Positions 1 to 9,833 of a DNA stretch of 64,000 nt are shown one piece after another. This DNA comes from an uncultured Roseobacter sp. Its GTDB lineage: Bacteria > Pseudomonadota > Alphaproteobacteria > Rhodobacterales > Rhodobacteraceae. Every line of letters starts with the position of its first letter. Positions within the stretch are counted from its first letter, which is position 1. The position numbers and the translations under genes were made by a program. The stretch covers positions 425,501 to 489,500 of the forward strand of contig NZ_CANLNE010000002.1 of assembly GCF_947492555.1 (NCBI RefSeq), written 5' to 3'. A model generated the notes under the pieces. It was not told the DNA's origin, ran no database searches, and saw nothing but the letters and a program-made list of their open reading frames with translations.

Positions 1-50
1 TGAAACAGACCAAGACGAATTCGGATTTCTTCGACTCCATGAATACGTAG
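1..50 (+). CDS. rho: Transcription termination factor Rho, 3' end only
   Basis: Only the last codons are inside the window. Reading from base 3 the frame gives KQTKTNSDFFDSMNT and a TAG stop at 48-50. This matches the usual alphaproteobacterial Rho C-terminus (a K/T-rich stretch, then FF.SM), and rho commonly precedes mnmE in this group. Rho is the hexameric RNA helicase that ends transcription. The identification rests on 15 residues and on gene order, so the neighbouring sequence would settle it. Confidence 0.75.
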   Translation, partial: KQTKTNSDFFDSMNT

Positions 51-79
51 CTTATTGTTTAATTACAGTGGGTTAACAT

Positions 80-1366
80 ATGAATACGATTTATGCACTG
101 GCGTCGGCACAAGGCCGGGCCGGGGTGTCGGTGATCCGGATATCCGGTCCATCAGCGATCTCCGCGGGTAAATCACTGGCTGGGACCTTGCCGGAGCCAC
201 GAAAGGCCGCCACCCGTATCTTGCGAGACAACAGTGGCGAGGTCCTCGACCATGCGCTGGTTATCCGCTTCGAAGGGCCGCACAGCTTCACCGGGGAAGA
301 TGTGATTGAGCTGCACGTGCATGGTAGCATTTCCGTGGTGCAGGCGGTCTTGGCCGAGCTTGGTGTGCAGGATGACCTGCGTCTGGCCGAACCGGGTGAG
401 TTTACACGGCGCGCGCTGGAAAACGGCAAGCTGGATCTTGCGCAGGTCGAAGGTCTTGCCGACCTCATTGATGCGGAGACCGAGGCGCAGCGCAAACAGG
501 CTGTCCGTGTTTTTTCCGGTGCATTGGGAGACCGCGTTGAAAGTTGGCGAAGCAAGCTGATCCGCAGTGCAGCGTTGCTTGAAGCCACGATAGATTTTGC
601 TGATGAAGATGTTCCCGTGGACGTAAGTCCTGAAGTTCTGGACTTGCTGGGACAGGTCAAGAGCGACCTGGAAAGCGAAATCGCCGGAACCTTTGTGGCG
701 GAACGTATTCGGCTGGGGTTTGAGGTTGCTTTGGTAGGGCCGCCAAACGCGGGTAAATCAACCTTGCTCAACCGGTTGGCCGGGCGCGATGCGGCAATCA
801 CGTCAGATATCGCTGGCACCACCCGTGACGTCATCGAAGTTCGTATGGATCTGAAAGGTTTGCCCGTTACATTTTTGGATACGGCAGGCCTTCGGGACAG
901 CGAGGACGAAATCGAATCCATCGGTGTTGCGCGCGCTGTAGAGCGTGCAAAGTCAGCGGATCTGCGCGTTTTTCTTGCCATGCCCGGCGAAGAGTTAATG
1001 TTGTCGCCGGTCGAGGGCGACTTGGTTTTACACGCCAAGGCCGATTTGGTCGATACGGCTGAGAATGGCATATCTGGCAGAACCGGCGCCGGTGTTTCGG
1101 AGCTTGTGGATCGCATTCAGCACACCTTGCAGCAGCGCACGGCCGGAGCGGGCCTTGCGACGCATGCGCGGCATCGGCTGGCAATGGAACGGGCGGGAAG
1201 TGCCCTTGATCAGGCTTTGGATATCGTCGGGCAGGGACCAGAACAGTATGATATAGCGGCAGAAGAGCTTCGGAGTGCGATTCGAGCTTTGGAAGCGCTG
1301 GTGGGGCGTATTGACGTCGAAAACCTGTTGGACGAAGTATTCTCGAGTTTTTGCTTGGGCAAGTAG
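80..1366 (+). CDS. mnmE: tRNA modification GTPase MnmE
   Basis: MnmE works with MnmG to add the carboxymethylaminomethyl group at C5 of wobble uridine-34 in certain tRNAs. The 428-residue product has an N-terminal folate-binding domain, then an inserted G domain: GPPNAGKS (220-227), TTRD (247-250), DTAG (267-270). It ends in CLGK (425-428), which supplies the invariant Cys of the family. ATG at 80 follows a weak ribosome site (GTGGG). It lies 29 bases after the rho stop and 4 bases before mnmG, so the two modification genes are probably co-transcribed. Length is slightly below the E. coli protein (454). Confidence 0.97.
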   Translation: MNTIYALASAQGRAGVSVIRISGPSAISAGKSLAGTLPEPRKAATRILRDNSGEVLDHALVIRFEGPHSFTGEDVIELHVHGSISVVQAVLAELGVQDDLRLAEPGEFTRRALENGKLDLAQVEGLADLIDAETEAQRKQAVRVFSGALGDRVESWRSKLIRSAALLEATIDFADEDVPVDVSPEVLDLLGQVKSDLESEIAGTFVAERIRLGFEVALVGPPNAGKSTLLNRLAGRDAAITSDIAGTTRDVIEVRMDLKGLPVTFLDTAGLRDSEDEIESIGVARAVERAKSADLRVFLAMPGEELMLSPVEGDLVLHAKADLVDTAENGISGRTGAGVSELVDRIQHTLQQRTAGAGLATHARHRLAMERAGSALDQALDIVGQGPEQYDIAAEELRSAIRALEALVGRIDVENLLDEVFSSFCLGK

Positions 1367-1370
1367 CGGA

Positions 1371-3242
1371 GTGTTTCACGTGAAACATTTTGATGTTGTG
1401 ATCATCGGTGGTGGGCATGCAGGCTGTGAGGCCGCACATGCATCCGCCCGCATGGGGGCAAACACAGCCCTGATTACACTATCCGAAGACGGGATCGGCG
1501 CGATGTCCTGCAACCCGGCCATTGGCGGGCTGGGAAAGGGCCACCTCGTGCGGGAAATTGATGCGCTTGATGGGGTGATGGGCCGCGTCGCAGACAAAGC
1601 GGGCATCCAGTTTCGTCTGCTGAACCGACGAAAGGGTCCGGCCGTGCAGGGTCCGAGGGCGCAATCGGACCGGCTAATCTACCGAACTGAAATGCTTGCG
1701 GAAGTCAAAGTACAGCCGAACCTAAGCATTTTGACAGGAGAGGTTGTTGACTTTCTGATGGACGGTCCGCGCGTTATTGGCGTTCGGTTGCAGGACGACA
1801 GCGAGGTCAAGGCGACGTCTGTTGTGCTCACCACGGGTACGTTTTTGCGGGGGGTTATCCATATTGGGGATGTCTCGCGCTCAGGCGGCCGCATGGGCGA
1901 GAAGGCGTCTGTAAAACTTGCGGAGCGGATTGACTCCTTTGAATTACCGCTTGGACGGCTGAAAACCGGAACACCACCGCGGTTGGATGGAAAATCCATT
2001 CGATGGGCGGAGCTCGAAAACCAGCCCGGTGATGAGGTGCCAACCCTTTTTTCTTTCCTGTCAAAGGGTACCCATGCCCGCCAGGTGTCCTGTGGGATCA
2101 CGCATACGAATTCAAAAACCCATGATATTATTCGGGAAAACCTGGAACGCTCTGCGATGTATGGCGGTCATATTGACGGGGTTGGTCCCCGATATTGCCC
2201 CTCCATTGAAGACAAGATCGTCCGGTTTGCGGATAAGGATTCACATCAGATATTTCTTGAGCCAGAAGGGCTTAGCACCGATGCGGTGTATCCTAACGGC
2301 ATCTCCACGTCTCTGCCCGAAGCCGTGCAGGAAGACTACGTGCACTCAATCTTCGGGCTGGAGCAAGCGGTTATTCTGCAGCCCGGATATGCCATTGAAT
2401 ACGATTATGTTGATCCGCGTGCGTTGGACGCGACACTTGCGCTCCCGACGGTCCCAGGACTTTACTTGGCCGGGCAGATCAACGGGACAACGGGGTATGA
2501 GGAAGCAGCAGCGCAGGGGCTGGTTGCCGGGCTAAATGCCGCGCTCAGGGCATCTGGTCGGGAAACACTACAATTCTCGCGGGCGCAGAGCTACATCGGC
2601 GTGATGATCGACGATCTCACAACACGCGGTGTCAGCGAGCCGTATCGCATGTTCACCTCCCGTGCAGAGTTCCGGCTGTCCTTGCGCGCAGACAATGCAG
2701 ATCAACGTCTGACACCGCTGGGAGTGGAGATTGGGTGCGTCGGTTCGATGCGCGCGGAGGCTTTCGCACGGAAGTCTGAAAGACTGGAGAAAGCACGTGA
2801 TCTCTTGACGGGAACAACCTTCACGCCCTCGCAAGCCGCGTCAGTCGGGATCAAAATCAACCAGGATGGATCCAGGCGCACAGCCATGCAGCTTCTCGCG
2901 TTCCCAAATGTGGGTTTCTCTGAGGTTGGCGATCTTGATCCTGCTTTCGGAGACATCGACAACGAAACGCGGGACCAAATGGAGCGGGAAGCGCTATATG
3001 CCAATTACATTCTTCGCCAGCAAAAAGACATCGAGCTGATGCAGAAGGACGAAAACTTGCTGATTCCGCAGGGTTTTGATTATGCGGTGATGGAAGGGCT
3101 GTCCAACGAGCTAAAGGCGAAACTGATCGCGACGCAGCCGAGTTCTCTGGCGCAGGTGGCGCGTATCGATGGGATGACACCCGCTGCTTTAACGCTCATC
3201 CTTGCGCGGTTGCGGTCCTTGAAACGAAAGCAATCTGCGTGA
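1371..3242 (+). CDS. mnmG: tRNA uridine 5-carboxymethylaminomethyl modification enzyme MnmG
   Basis: FAD-dependent partner of MnmE in wobble-uridine modification. The N-terminus carries the Rossmann motif GGGHAG (13-18), followed by family blocks such as [15 protein letters not shown]. The protein is 623 residues, normal for the family. I chose GTG at 1371, giving [15 protein letters not shown]. The frame stays open upstream to 1275, but that part is inside mnmE and unlike MnmG. GTG at 1380 is a weaker alternative. Codons 1-6 coincide with a perfect parS site, so this N-terminus serves both translation and chromosome partition. The stop overlaps the rsmG start. Confidence 0.95.
   Translation: MFHVKHFDVVIIGGGHAGCEAAHASARMGANTALITLSEDGIGAMSCNPAIGGLGKGHLVREIDALDGVMGRVADKAGIQFRLLNRRKGPAVQGPRAQSDRLIYRTEMLAEVKVQPNLSILTGEVVDFLMDGPRVIGVRLQDDSEVKATSVVLTTGTFLRGVIHIGDVSRSGGRMGEKASVKLAERIDSFELPLGRLKTGTPPRLDGKSIRWAELENQPGDEVPTLFSFLSKGTHARQVSCGITHTNSKTHDIIRENLERSAMYGGHIDGVGPRYCPSIEDKIVRFADKDSHQIFLEPEGLSTDAVYPNGISTSLPEAVQEDYVHSIFGLEQAVILQPGYAIEYDYVDPRALDATLALPTVPGLYLAGQINGTTGYEEAAAQGLVAGLNAALRASGRETLQFSRAQSYIGVMIDDLTTRGVSEPYRMFTSRAEFRLSLRADNADQRLTPLGVEIGCVGSMRAEAFARKSERLEKARDLLTGTTFTPSQAASVGIKINQDGSRRTAMQLLAFPNVGFSEVGDLDPAFGDIDNETRDQMEREALYANYILRQQKDIELMQKDENLLIPQGFDYAVMEGLSNELKAKLIATQPSSLAQVARIDGMTPAALTLILARLRSLKRKQSA
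1372..1387. other. parS site 1 (ParB-binding centromere)
   Basis: The 16-bp perfect palindrome TGTTTCACGTGAAACA is the bacterial parS consensus without mismatch. It overlaps the GTG start of mnmG and encodes its first residues (VFHVKH). ParB, encoded about 3.3 kb downstream, is expected to bind and spread from here. Chromosomal parS sites cluster near the replication origin, so this places the window near oriC (inference). Confidence 0.95.
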
Positions 3243-3844
3243 CGGTATTGGATTTGAATGTTTCACGTGAAACATTGGACCGATTATCCTGTTTCCACGA
3301 TCTCCTGACCAAGTGGAATCCCAAAATCAACCTTGTTTCCAAGGCGAGTCTTGCTGAGGTCTGGGACCGGCACATCCGGGATTCTGCACAAATGTATCCG
3401 CTTGCCGACACCTGCCGAAACTGGGTTGATATGGGCAGCGGCGGTGGTTTGCCCGGGTTGGTCATTACGATTATTGCGCGGGAACTGAATCCAGACCTTC
3501 ATGTGACCATGATCGAAAGCGATATGCGAAAAGCGACGTTCCTGAGGACGGTGATACGCGAGTTGGGCCTGACGGCGACGGTTCTCACCTCCCGAATTGA
3601 ACAAACTGATCCTCTTGATGCGGATGTCCTCTCCGCGCGGGCGCTTGCTGATCTGTCTTCGCTATTGTCTTTTGCAGACCATCACTTGAACCCGAACGGT
3701 CACGCGTTGTTTTTCAAAGGCGAGACCTGGCAAAAAGAGGTCGATGAAGCGCGTAAGGCGTGGTCTTTTGACCTCGTGAGCCATACAAGTAAAACGAACC
3801 CAAATGCTGCCATTCTCGAGGTGAGGGAAATCAAACGTGTCTGA
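3239..3844 (+). CDS. rsmG: 16S rRNA (guanine-N7) methyltransferase RsmG
   Basis: RsmG (GidB) methylates N7 of the 16S rRNA guanine equivalent to E. coli G527. The product is 201 residues, with the SAM-binding loop [11 protein letters not shown] at 63-73. GTG at 3239 overlaps the mnmG stop by four bases (GTGA), a typical coupled start. No in-frame ATG precedes the conserved region. Residues 7-12 (NVSRET) are encoded by the second parS site, in a different frame from the mnmG copy. The 3' end overlaps parA by 8 bp. Confidence 0.95.
   Translation: MTVLDLNVSRETLDRLSCFHDLLTKWNPKINLVSKASLAEVWDRHIRDSAQMYPLADTCRNWVDMGSGGGLPGLVITIIARELNPDLHVTMIESDMRKATFLRTVIRELGLTATVLTSRIEQTDPLDADVLSARALADLSSLLSFADHHLNPNGHALFFKGETWQKEVDEARKAWSFDLVSHTSKTNPNAAILEVREIKRV
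3259..3274. other. parS site 2 (ParB-binding centromere)
   Basis: Second perfect copy of TGTTTCACGTGAAACA, 1.9 kb from the first, inside codons 7-12 of rsmG. No other perfect copy was found in the window. Flanks differ from site 1, so the 16-bp core alone is conserved. Confidence 0.95.
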
Positions 3845-4655
3845 CTTTTCACGCCCTGTGGGTCCTAAAATCATTGCGGTCGCGAACCAGAAGGGCGGGG
3901 TTGGCAAAACAACGACCACCATTAATCTTGCCGCCGCATTGGCCGAGGCGGGCAAAAGGGTCCTTGTCATTGACCTTGATCCGCAGGGGAATGCGTCCAC
4001 CGGTCTCGGTATCGAGCTGGGGGATCGCGAATTCACCACCTACGAGCTGCTCCTGGAGGATGTCGACCTGAAGTCGGTCGTTTTGCCAACTGTGACGCCG
4101 GGGTTGATGATCGTCCCGGCAACGGTTGACCTGAGTTCCGCCGACATCGAGCTGATTTCGAATGAGAAGCGCAGTTTTCTGCTGCATGACGCTCTGCGCC
4201 AGACGGCGATGGATGTGTTTGAGCTGGATTACATCCTGATTGACTGTCCGCCGTCGCTAAATTTGCTGACAGTGAACGCAATGATCGCGGCGCATTCGGT
4301 GTTGGTGCCATTGCAAAGTGAGTTCTTTGCGCTGGAAGGTTTATCGCAGCTGATGCTGACCATTCGAGAGGTTCGGCAGAGCGGCAACAAAGACCTGCGA
4401 ATCGAAGGTGTTGTGTTGACCATGTATGACAGACGCAACAACTTGTCCCTGCAGGTTGAGCAGGACGCGCGGGACAATCTGGGGGAATTGGTGTTTTCCA
4501 CCCGAATTCCGCGGAATGTGCGGGTGAGCGAAGCGCCATCCTTTGCCATGCCGGTGCTGACCTACGATACCGCCTCCAAGGGGGCGCAGGCGTATCGGGC
4601 TCTTGCGCAGGAAGTATTGAGCAGAAATAGTGAGAAAGTCGTACTAGGGGGCTGA
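3837..4655 (+). CDS. parA: Chromosome partitioning ATPase ParA (Soj)
   Basis: Deviant Walker-type ATPase that moves ParB-parS complexes along the nucleoid. The 272-residue product has the P-loop KGGVGKT (19-25) and the Walker A' region DLDPQGNAS. Start is GTG at 3837, overlapping rsmG by 8 bp. Upstream neighbours rsmG and mnmG and downstream parB are the standard chromosomal order. parB begins one base after the stop, so the two are one transcription unit. Confidence 0.97.
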   Translation: MSDFSRPVGPKIIAVANQKGGVGKTTTTINLAAALAEAGKRVLVIDLDPQGNASTGLGIELGDREFTTYELLLEDVDLKSVVLPTVTPGLMIVPATVDLSSADIELISNEKRSFLLHDALRQTAMDVFELDYILIDCPPSLNLLTVNAMIAAHSVLVPLQSEFFALEGLSQLMLTIREVRQSGNKDLRIEGVVLTMYDRRNNLSLQVEQDARDNLGELVFSTRIPRNVRVSEAPSFAMPVLTYDTASKGAQAYRALAQEVLSRNSEKVVLGG

Positions 4656-4656
4656 C

Positions 4657-5556
4657 ATGGCAGGTGGAGCAGATCGTAAACGGGGTCTTGGGCGCGGCCT
4701 ATCGGCCCTGATGTCAGATGTCGCGGAGACGGAGAAGGCCGCCAGTGCGGGACCGTCCGCCGCTGAGCGTGTGATTCCCATCGAGCAAATCGCACCCAAT
4801 CCGGATCAGCCCCGGAAACGGTTCGCAGAGGGTGATCTGGATGATCTTGCTGCTTCCATCCGCGAGAAGGGTGTCATCCAGCCGCTGATCGTGCGGGCCG
4901 TGGCAGATGATCGTTATGAGATTGTTGCGGGGGAGCGGCGGTGGCGCGCGTCGCAGATGGCCAAGCTGCACGAGTTACCGGTGGTCGTGCGGAACTTCAC
5001 GGACGTTGAGGTGCTGGAAGTTGCGATCATCGAGAACATTCAGCGGGCGGATCTGAACCCGATTGAAGAGGCAGCGGGATACCGGCAACTGATGGACCGG
5101 TTTGGTCACACGCAGGAAAAGATGGCCGAAGCACTGGGCAAAAGCCGCAGCCATATTGCGAATCTTTTGCGGTTGCTCAACTTGCCTGAGGCTGTGTTGG
5201 AGATGGTCCGTAAGGGAGACCTAAGCTCTGGCCACGCACGGGCGTTGATCCCGGCAGATGATCCTTTGAAACTGGCACAAACGATTGTCAGGGGCGGGTT
5301 ATCCGTTCGTGCGGCAGAGGCGCTGGTCAAGAAGCAGGCCTCCGATGGTGCGAACATCTTTGGAACGCCTGATGCAAAACCGGCAAAAGCCGCAAAAGAC
5401 GCGGATACCAAAGCGCTTGAGGACGATCTCTCTGCGAGCCTTGGTATGAAGGTGAGTCTGTCGCACAAGCCGGGTCAGGAATCCGGCCAGATGACGCTGC
5501 ACTACAAATCCTTGGATGACCTGGATGAGCTTTGTCGCATTCTCAGTGGGTCCTAA
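4657..5556 (+). CDS. parB: Chromosome partitioning protein ParB (Spo0J)
   Basis: CTP-dependent DNA clamp that loads at parS. The product is 299 residues. The N-terminus has the basic KRGLGRGLSALM segment that contacts ParA. The CTP-binding region shows GERRWRA (92-98) and ENIQRADLNPIEEA (126-139), followed by a helix-turn-helix around 153-172 and a C-terminal dimer domain. Two cognate parS sites lie 1.4 and 3.3 kb upstream. The gene is convergent with hemW and overlaps its stop by about 4 bp. Confidence 0.97.
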   Translation: MAGGADRKRGLGRGLSALMSDVAETEKAASAGPSAAERVIPIEQIAPNPDQPRKRFAEGDLDDLAASIREKGVIQPLIVRAVADDRYEIVAGERRWRASQMAKLHELPVVVRNFTDVEVLEVAIIENIQRADLNPIEEAAGYRQLMDRFGHTQEKMAEALGKSRSHIANLLRLLNLPEAVLEMVRKGDLSSGHARALIPADDPLKLAQTIVRGGLSVRAAEALVKKQASDGANIFGTPDAKPAKAAKDADTKALEDDLSASLGMKVSLSHKPGQESGQMTLHYKSLDDLDELCRILSGS

Positions 5557-6722
5557 GTCTGCAGCAGGCTTTCAATCACAGCGTTCAAAACCATAAACCC
5601 TTGATTTGAAACGATTAAATTGTCATCCTCGGTTGAGATCATATCCAGATCTTCGAGGTCTTGAAGTTTTTCAGATACCAAGGGCTTGCCATTCAACTGC
5701 GCAAAACGGCTCCGACTGACCCCTTCCTTCAGGCGCAGGCCCATCAGGAGGAATTCGCTTGCCTGATCGGATGCGGATAAGGGCGTTCTGGGCTTTTCCG
5801 GCGTTGTCGTGGCGACATCTTCAAGCCAACGGGTCGGGTTGGAGACGCATTCCGTTGCCCAGCGTTGTCCTTTCAGCGTCAGTCGGCCATGGGCGCCAGG
5901 ACCGATGCCCACGTAATCGCCGTAACGCCAATAGATCAGATTGTGCCGGGACTGCGCGCCGTCCCGCGCGTGGTTGGACACCTCATAGGCGGGCAACCCA
6001 TGCGCGCTGCAAATGTCTTGCGTCAGGGCGAAAAGATCTGCCCCCAGATCCTCGTCCGGCAACCCGCGCAATTTGCCCGCATTATAGCGATCCCCAAAGG
6101 CCGTGCCTTGCTCGATCGTCAATTGGTAGAGAGACAGGTGATCGACGGCCATGGACAGTGCCTGTTCCAGTTCCATCCGCCAATCCGCCAGCGATTGTCC
6201 CTGCCGCGCATAGATCAGATCAAAACTGACCCGGTCAAAGGTGGCGCGTGCGATGTCAAAGGCCTTCATCGCTTCGTCAGCGGTATGAATACGCCCGAGA
6301 CGCTTCAGATCTGCATCATTCAGCGCCTGCACCCCCATAGAGATGCGATTGACGCCTGCGTCACGGAACGCACGGAATTTGCCAGCTTCTACCGATCCCG
6401 GGTTTGCCTCCAGCGTGATTTCAAGATCATTTGCCACGGGCCACAGGCTGCGGATTTTTTCGATGATCCGGCCCACCGTTTCCGGCTGCATGAGGCTGGG
6501 GGTGCCGCCGCCGAAAAACACCGACCGCAGGACGCGACCAGGTGTTTCCGATGCGGCGCGGTCCAACTCTTTCAGATAGGCATCGCACCATGCGGCGTGA
6601 TCAATCTGCCGCGACACATGGCTGTTGAAATCACAGTAGGGGCATTTGGCCTCACAATAGGGCCAGTGCAGGTAGAGGCCAAAACCGCCTGCTTCCCAAT
6701 CCTCAGCCAAAGCAACCAGCAA
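5553..6722 (-). CDS. hemW: Heme chaperone HemW, radical SAM family
   Basis: HemW resembles oxygen-independent coproporphyrinogen oxidase but is a heme-binding chaperone in characterised members. The 389-residue product has the radical-SAM cysteines C23-x3-C27-x2-C30 in CEAKCPYC, followed by DFNSH. It also has the HN.IYW block typical of HemW. It lacks the long N-terminal region of true HemN. The start overlaps the end of rdgB by 20 bp, making it the last gene of the rph-rdgB-hemW operon. Confidence 0.92.
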   Translation of the reverse strand: MLVALAEDWEAGGFGLYLHWPYCEAKCPYCDFNSHVSRQIDHAAWCDAYLKELDRAASETPGRVLRSVFFGGGTPSLMQPETVGRIIEKIRSLWPVANDLEITLEANPGSVEAGKFRAFRDAGVNRISMGVQALNDADLKRLGRIHTADEAMKAFDIARATFDRVSFDLIYARQGQSLADWRMELEQALSMAVDHLSLYQLTIEQGTAFGDRYNAGKLRGLPDEDLGADLFALTQDICSAHGLPAYEVSNHARDGAQSRHNLIYWRYGDYVGIGPGAHGRLTLKGQRWATECVSNPTRWLEDVATTTPEKPRTPLSASDQASEFLLMGLRLKEGVSRSRFAQLNGKPLVSEKLQDLEDLDMISTEDDNLIVSNQGFMVLNAVIESLLQT

Positions 6723-7314
6723 TCAGCTTGGCAAAAGCATCGGCGCGGTGGCTGATGCTGTTTTTCTGGACCGGGTCCATTTCCGCATAGGTGATGTCAT
6801 AGCCATCGGGCTGGAACATCGGGTCATATCCGTGGCCGGTTTCGCCGCGCATGGGCCAGACCAGCGTGCCATTTGCGCGCCCGGCAAAAATCTCTTCATG
6901 CCCGTCGGGCCATGCAAGCACGAAGGTCGCGCAGAAGCGGGCCTTGCGGGGATGCGGGGCGGATTTCTCTTCAAGCAGGTTGTGCGTCTTGGTCATGGCC
7001 ATGACGAAATCACGCCCGTTCGGCGTTTCGGCCCAATCGGCGGTATAGACGCCGGGGGCATTGTCCAAGGCTTCAACCTCGATCCCGGAATCGTCGGCCA
7101 ACGCAGGCAGGCCCGTTGCCTCAACCGCGGCGCGCGCCTTGATCCGGGCATTGCCGACGAAATTGTCTTCGGTCTCTGCAGGTTCGGCCAGGTCCATTTC
7201 CGCCGCACCAACAACCGTGACGCCGTGAGGTTCGAACAACTGCCGCATCTCATCTAGTTTGCCAGCGTTATGTGTGGCCACAAGGATGCGTTTGTCGTCG
7301 AACCTTCGGGTCAT
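6703..7314 (-). CDS. rdgB: Inosine/xanthosine triphosphate pyrophosphatase RdgB
   Basis: House-cleaning enzyme that hydrolyses dITP, ITP and XTP to monophosphates and so keeps deaminated purines out of DNA and RNA. The 203-residue protein has the N-terminal [11 protein letters not shown] substrate motif and the central [10 protein letters not shown] metal-binding motif. It overlaps the stop of rph by 4 bp and the start of hemW by 20 bp. Confidence 0.95.
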   Translation of the reverse strand: MTRRFDDKRILVATHNAGKLDEMRQLFEPHGVTVVGAAEMDLAEPAETEDNFVGNARIKARAAVEATGLPALADDSGIEVEALDNAPGVYTADWAETPNGRDFVMAMTKTHNLLEEKSAPHPRKARFCATFVLAWPDGHEEIFAGRANGTLVWPMRGETGHGYDPMFQPDGYDITYAEMDPVQKNSISHRADAFAKLIAGCFG

Positions 7315-8024
7315 GTGGTAGCAGCCTTTTGTGCTGCAGCCAGTTCAGACACACCTTTTTCGGCCAGATCCATCAGGGCGTTCATCTGATCCCGCGAATA
7401 GGTGGAACCTTCGGCGCTCATCTGCACCTCGATCAACTGATGGGAGCCCGTCATGATGAAATTGCCGTCGACACCGGCCTCGGAATCCTCTGGATAGTCC
7501 AGATCCAGCACCGGCTGGCCCGCGTAGATACCGCAGCTGATGGCCGCCACGGGGTCAACCATCGGATCGCTGATCACATCGCCTGCTTTCATCAGCTTGT
7601 TCACGGCCAGCCGCAGCGCGACCCAGCCGCCGGTGATCGAGGCACAACGGGTGCCGCCGTCGGCCTGCAGAACATCGCAATCGACGGTGATCTGACGTTC
7701 TCCCAGTGCCACCCGGTCGACACCGGCGCGCAGGGATCGGCCAATCAGCCGTTGAATTTCCACCGTGCGCCCACCTTGCTTGCCGGCGGCGGCTTCTCGA
7801 CGCATCCGCGTGTTGGTGGCGCGGGGCAGCATGCCGTATTCTGCGGTGACCCAACCCAGACCCGATCCCTTGATGAACGGCGGCACGCGATCCTCGATGG
7901 TGGCGGTGCACAACACATGCGTATCGCCCATCTTGATCAGGGCCGACCCTTCGGCGTGTTTCGTGAAACCTGTTTCGATGGAAACGGTACGCATTTCGTC
8001 CAGAGCTCGACCAGAAGGGCGCAT
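7311..8024 (-). CDS. rph: Ribonuclease PH
   Basis: Phosphorolytic 3'-5' exoribonuclease that trims tRNA 3' ends. I start at ATG 8024, giving [20 protein letters not shown]. The 237 residues match the family length (E. coli 238), whereas the upstream in-frame extension to 8081 has no family similarity. The basic RMRREAA segment and the R-rich hexamer-contact region are present. First gene of the rph-rdgB-hemW operon, divergent from hrcA. Confidence 0.95.
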   Translation of the reverse strand: MRPSGRALDEMRTVSIETGFTKHAEGSALIKMGDTHVLCTATIEDRVPPFIKGSGLGWVTAEYGMLPRATNTRMRREAAAGKQGGRTVEIQRLIGRSLRAGVDRVALGERQITVDCDVLQADGGTRCASITGGWVALRLAVNKLMKAGDVISDPMVDPVAAISCGIYAGQPVLDLDYPEDSEAGVDGNFIMTGSHQLIEVQMSAEGSTYSRDQMNALMDLAEKGVSELAAAQKAATT

Positions 8025-8082
8025 GGAATATCCTTTGCTGTGTACGCCCCCCCGATACCGTCCAGCGGTGTGAAGATGCAAC

Positions 8083-8130
8083 CCCGATTGAATTCTGCGG
8101 GTTTCATGCTTTTATAGCGGTTCAATCGGG
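8083..8130 (+). promoter_or_regulatory. hrcA promoter with flanking inverted repeat
   Basis: A sigma70-like promoter, TTGAAT (8088-8093), 17-bp spacer, TTTATA (8111-8116), lies just upstream of hrcA. A perfect 10-bp inverted repeat brackets it: CCCGATTGAA (8083-8092) and TTCAATCGGG (8121-8130). One arm covers the -35 box and the other the expected start of transcription. It does not match CIRCE (TTAGCACTC-N9-GAGTGCTAA). An operator is inferred from position; the binding protein is unknown. Confidence 0.55.
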
Positions 8131-8138
8131 ATCTGATC

Positions 8139-9203
8139 ATGAGTGACGTGCCAAACATCCTTGGAGAGATGAACGACCGATCCCGCGAAGTGTTTCGCCG
8201 GGTGGTCGAGGGGTATCTGGAAGATGGCGTCCCGGTTGGATCACGCACCCTGACCCGGGATTTCAGCGAAAAGGTGAGCGCGGCGACCATCCGCAATGTG
8301 ATGCAGGACCTTGAATATCTGGGTCTTCTGGACAGCCCTCATGTCAGCGCGGGGCGCATTCCGACACAGATGGGCCTGCGCATGTTCGTGGACGGGCTGC
8401 TGGAAATCGGGAACCCGGATGAAACGGACCGCGAAAAGATCGACGCAACCCTGGGGTCGAATGAGCAGGATGTGAGCGGGCTGCTGGACCGCGTGGGCTC
8501 TGCGCTGTCGGGGGTGACCCATGGCGCGTCGCTGGTGCTGACGCCGAAGCACGAAGCGCCGATCAAACATATTGAATTCGTGTCGCTGTCTCCTGAACGA
8601 TCGCTGGTGGTGCTGGTTTTTGGGGATGGTCACGTCGAAAACCGGCTGTTTACCCCGCCGCCCGGGCAAACGCCCAGCTCCATGCGCGAGGCGGCGAACT
8701 TCCTTAATTCTTTGATCGAAGGCAAAACGCTCGGCGAAGTACACACCACGATTCAGCAGGAGATTTCCAACCGGCGGCAGGAAATCGATTCGCTGGCGCG
8801 TGACCTGGTGGAAAGCGGGCTGGCGGTCTGGGAGGGCGAGGGCGATCAGATAGAGCGTTTGATTGTGCGGGGGCGGTCGAATCTGCTGAGCGAGGAGGGC
8901 GAGGCGGAGGATCTGGAGCGCATCCGACACCTCTTTGATGACCTTGAACGCAAACGTGATATTGCCGAATTCCTTGAACTTGCTGAAGAAGGCGACGGTG
9001 TGCGCATTTTTATCGGTTCTGAGAACAAACTTTTTTCACTTTCGGGTTCCTCTCTGGTGGTTTCCCCATATATGAACGCTGATCGAAAGATCATCGGCGC
9101 CGTGGGCGTCATTGGTCCGACGAGACTGAATTATGGACGCATTGTGCCGATTGTGAATTACACGGCGCAGCTGGTCGGAAAGCTGATCTCTGACCGGAGC
9201 TAG
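8139..9203 (+). CDS. hrcA: Heat-inducible transcription repressor HrcA
   Basis: Winged-helix repressor that normally binds CIRCE elements upstream of chaperonin operons, with GroEL as modulator. The 354-residue product begins with the winged-helix region (SREVFRRVVEGYLEDGVPVG) and continues through the GAF-like ligand domain. ATG 8139 gives MSDVPN; ATG 8169 is possible, but its GGAG sits only 2 bases away. grpE follows 9 bases later, so repressor and nucleotide-exchange factor form one heat-shock unit. Confidence 0.95.
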   Translation: MSDVPNILGEMNDRSREVFRRVVEGYLEDGVPVGSRTLTRDFSEKVSAATIRNVMQDLEYLGLLDSPHVSAGRIPTQMGLRMFVDGLLEIGNPDETDREKIDATLGSNEQDVSGLLDRVGSALSGVTHGASLVLTPKHEAPIKHIEFVSLSPERSLVVLVFGDGHVENRLFTPPPGQTPSSMREAANFLNSLIEGKTLGEVHTTIQQEISNRRQEIDSLARDLVESGLAVWEGEGDQIERLIVRGRSNLLSEEGEAEDLERIRHLFDDLERKRDIAEFLELAEEGDGVRIFIGSENKLFSLSGSSLVVSPYMNADRKIIGAVGVIGPTRLNYGRIVPIVNYTAQLVGKLISDRS

Positions 9204-9212
9204 AGGTGAACT

Positions 9213-9776
9213 ATGGCAGAGCCCAAGAACGAAGAGTTTCTGGACGATATTGAAGACGCGGAAGCGCAGGCTTTTGCGGATGAAATGGAAGAGATTGACG
9301 ACGAGGCGCTGGAGCTGGACCAGCTGCGCGCCGAGCGCGACGAACTACGTGACCGTTTTATGCGTGCGCTGGCGGATGCCGAGAATGCCCGCAAGCGGTC
9401 GGATCGGGACCGGCGCGAGGCCGAGAATTACGGTGGGTCCAAGCTGTCGCGCGATATGCTGCCTGTCTATGACAACATGAAACGTGCTATTGAGACCATC
9501 ACGGACGAGCAGAAAGAAGCGAATTCGGCCCTGATCGAAGGCATTGAATTGACAATGCGCGAACTGCTGAGCGTCTTCAAGAAACACGGGATCGAGGTCA
9601 TTGCGCCTGAAGTTGGGGATCGCTTTGACCCGCAGCAGCATCAGGCGATGTTCGAGGCACCAGTGCCGGGCACCAAGGCGGGCGACATCATTCAGGTCGC
9701 CGCCGAAGGGTTTATGCTGCATGACCGCCTGCTGCGTCCGGCGCAGGTTGGGGTGTCGTCGACACCGGCAAGCTGA
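9213..9776 (+). CDS. grpE: Nucleotide exchange factor GrpE
   Basis: GrpE releases ADP from DnaK. The 187-residue protein has an acidic N-terminus, a long charged coiled coil (about 30-95) and a C-terminal beta domain with the GDRFDPQQHQAMFEAP block. It shares the hrcA transcript. Its partners dnaK and dnaJ are about 46 kb away in this window. A short gap to the convergent mutS follows, with no clear terminator. Confidence 0.95.
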   Translation: MAEPKNEEFLDDIEDAEAQAFADEMEEIDDEALELDQLRAERDELRDRFMRALADAENARKRSDRDRREAENYGGSKLSRDMLPVYDNMKRAIETITDEQKEANSALIEGIELTMRELLSVFKKHGIEVIAPEVGDRFDPQQHQAMFEAPVPGTKAGDIIQVAAEGFMLHDRLLRPAQVGVSSTPAS

Positions 9777-9833
9777 GCGTTTTTTGAGCGCGACCCTCCG
9801 GGGGGCATATTTTTCGGAACAATGAAGGCGCGG

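Noticed and set aside
91-1116. Long minus-strand open frame opposite mnmE
   Set aside because: Shadow of GC-rich coding DNA: Ser/Arg-rich, no ribosome site, no family similarity. Many similar shadows occur across the window.
7957-7970. TGTTTCGTGAAACC inside rph, parS-like
   Set aside because: The two central bases are missing, which changes half-site spacing.
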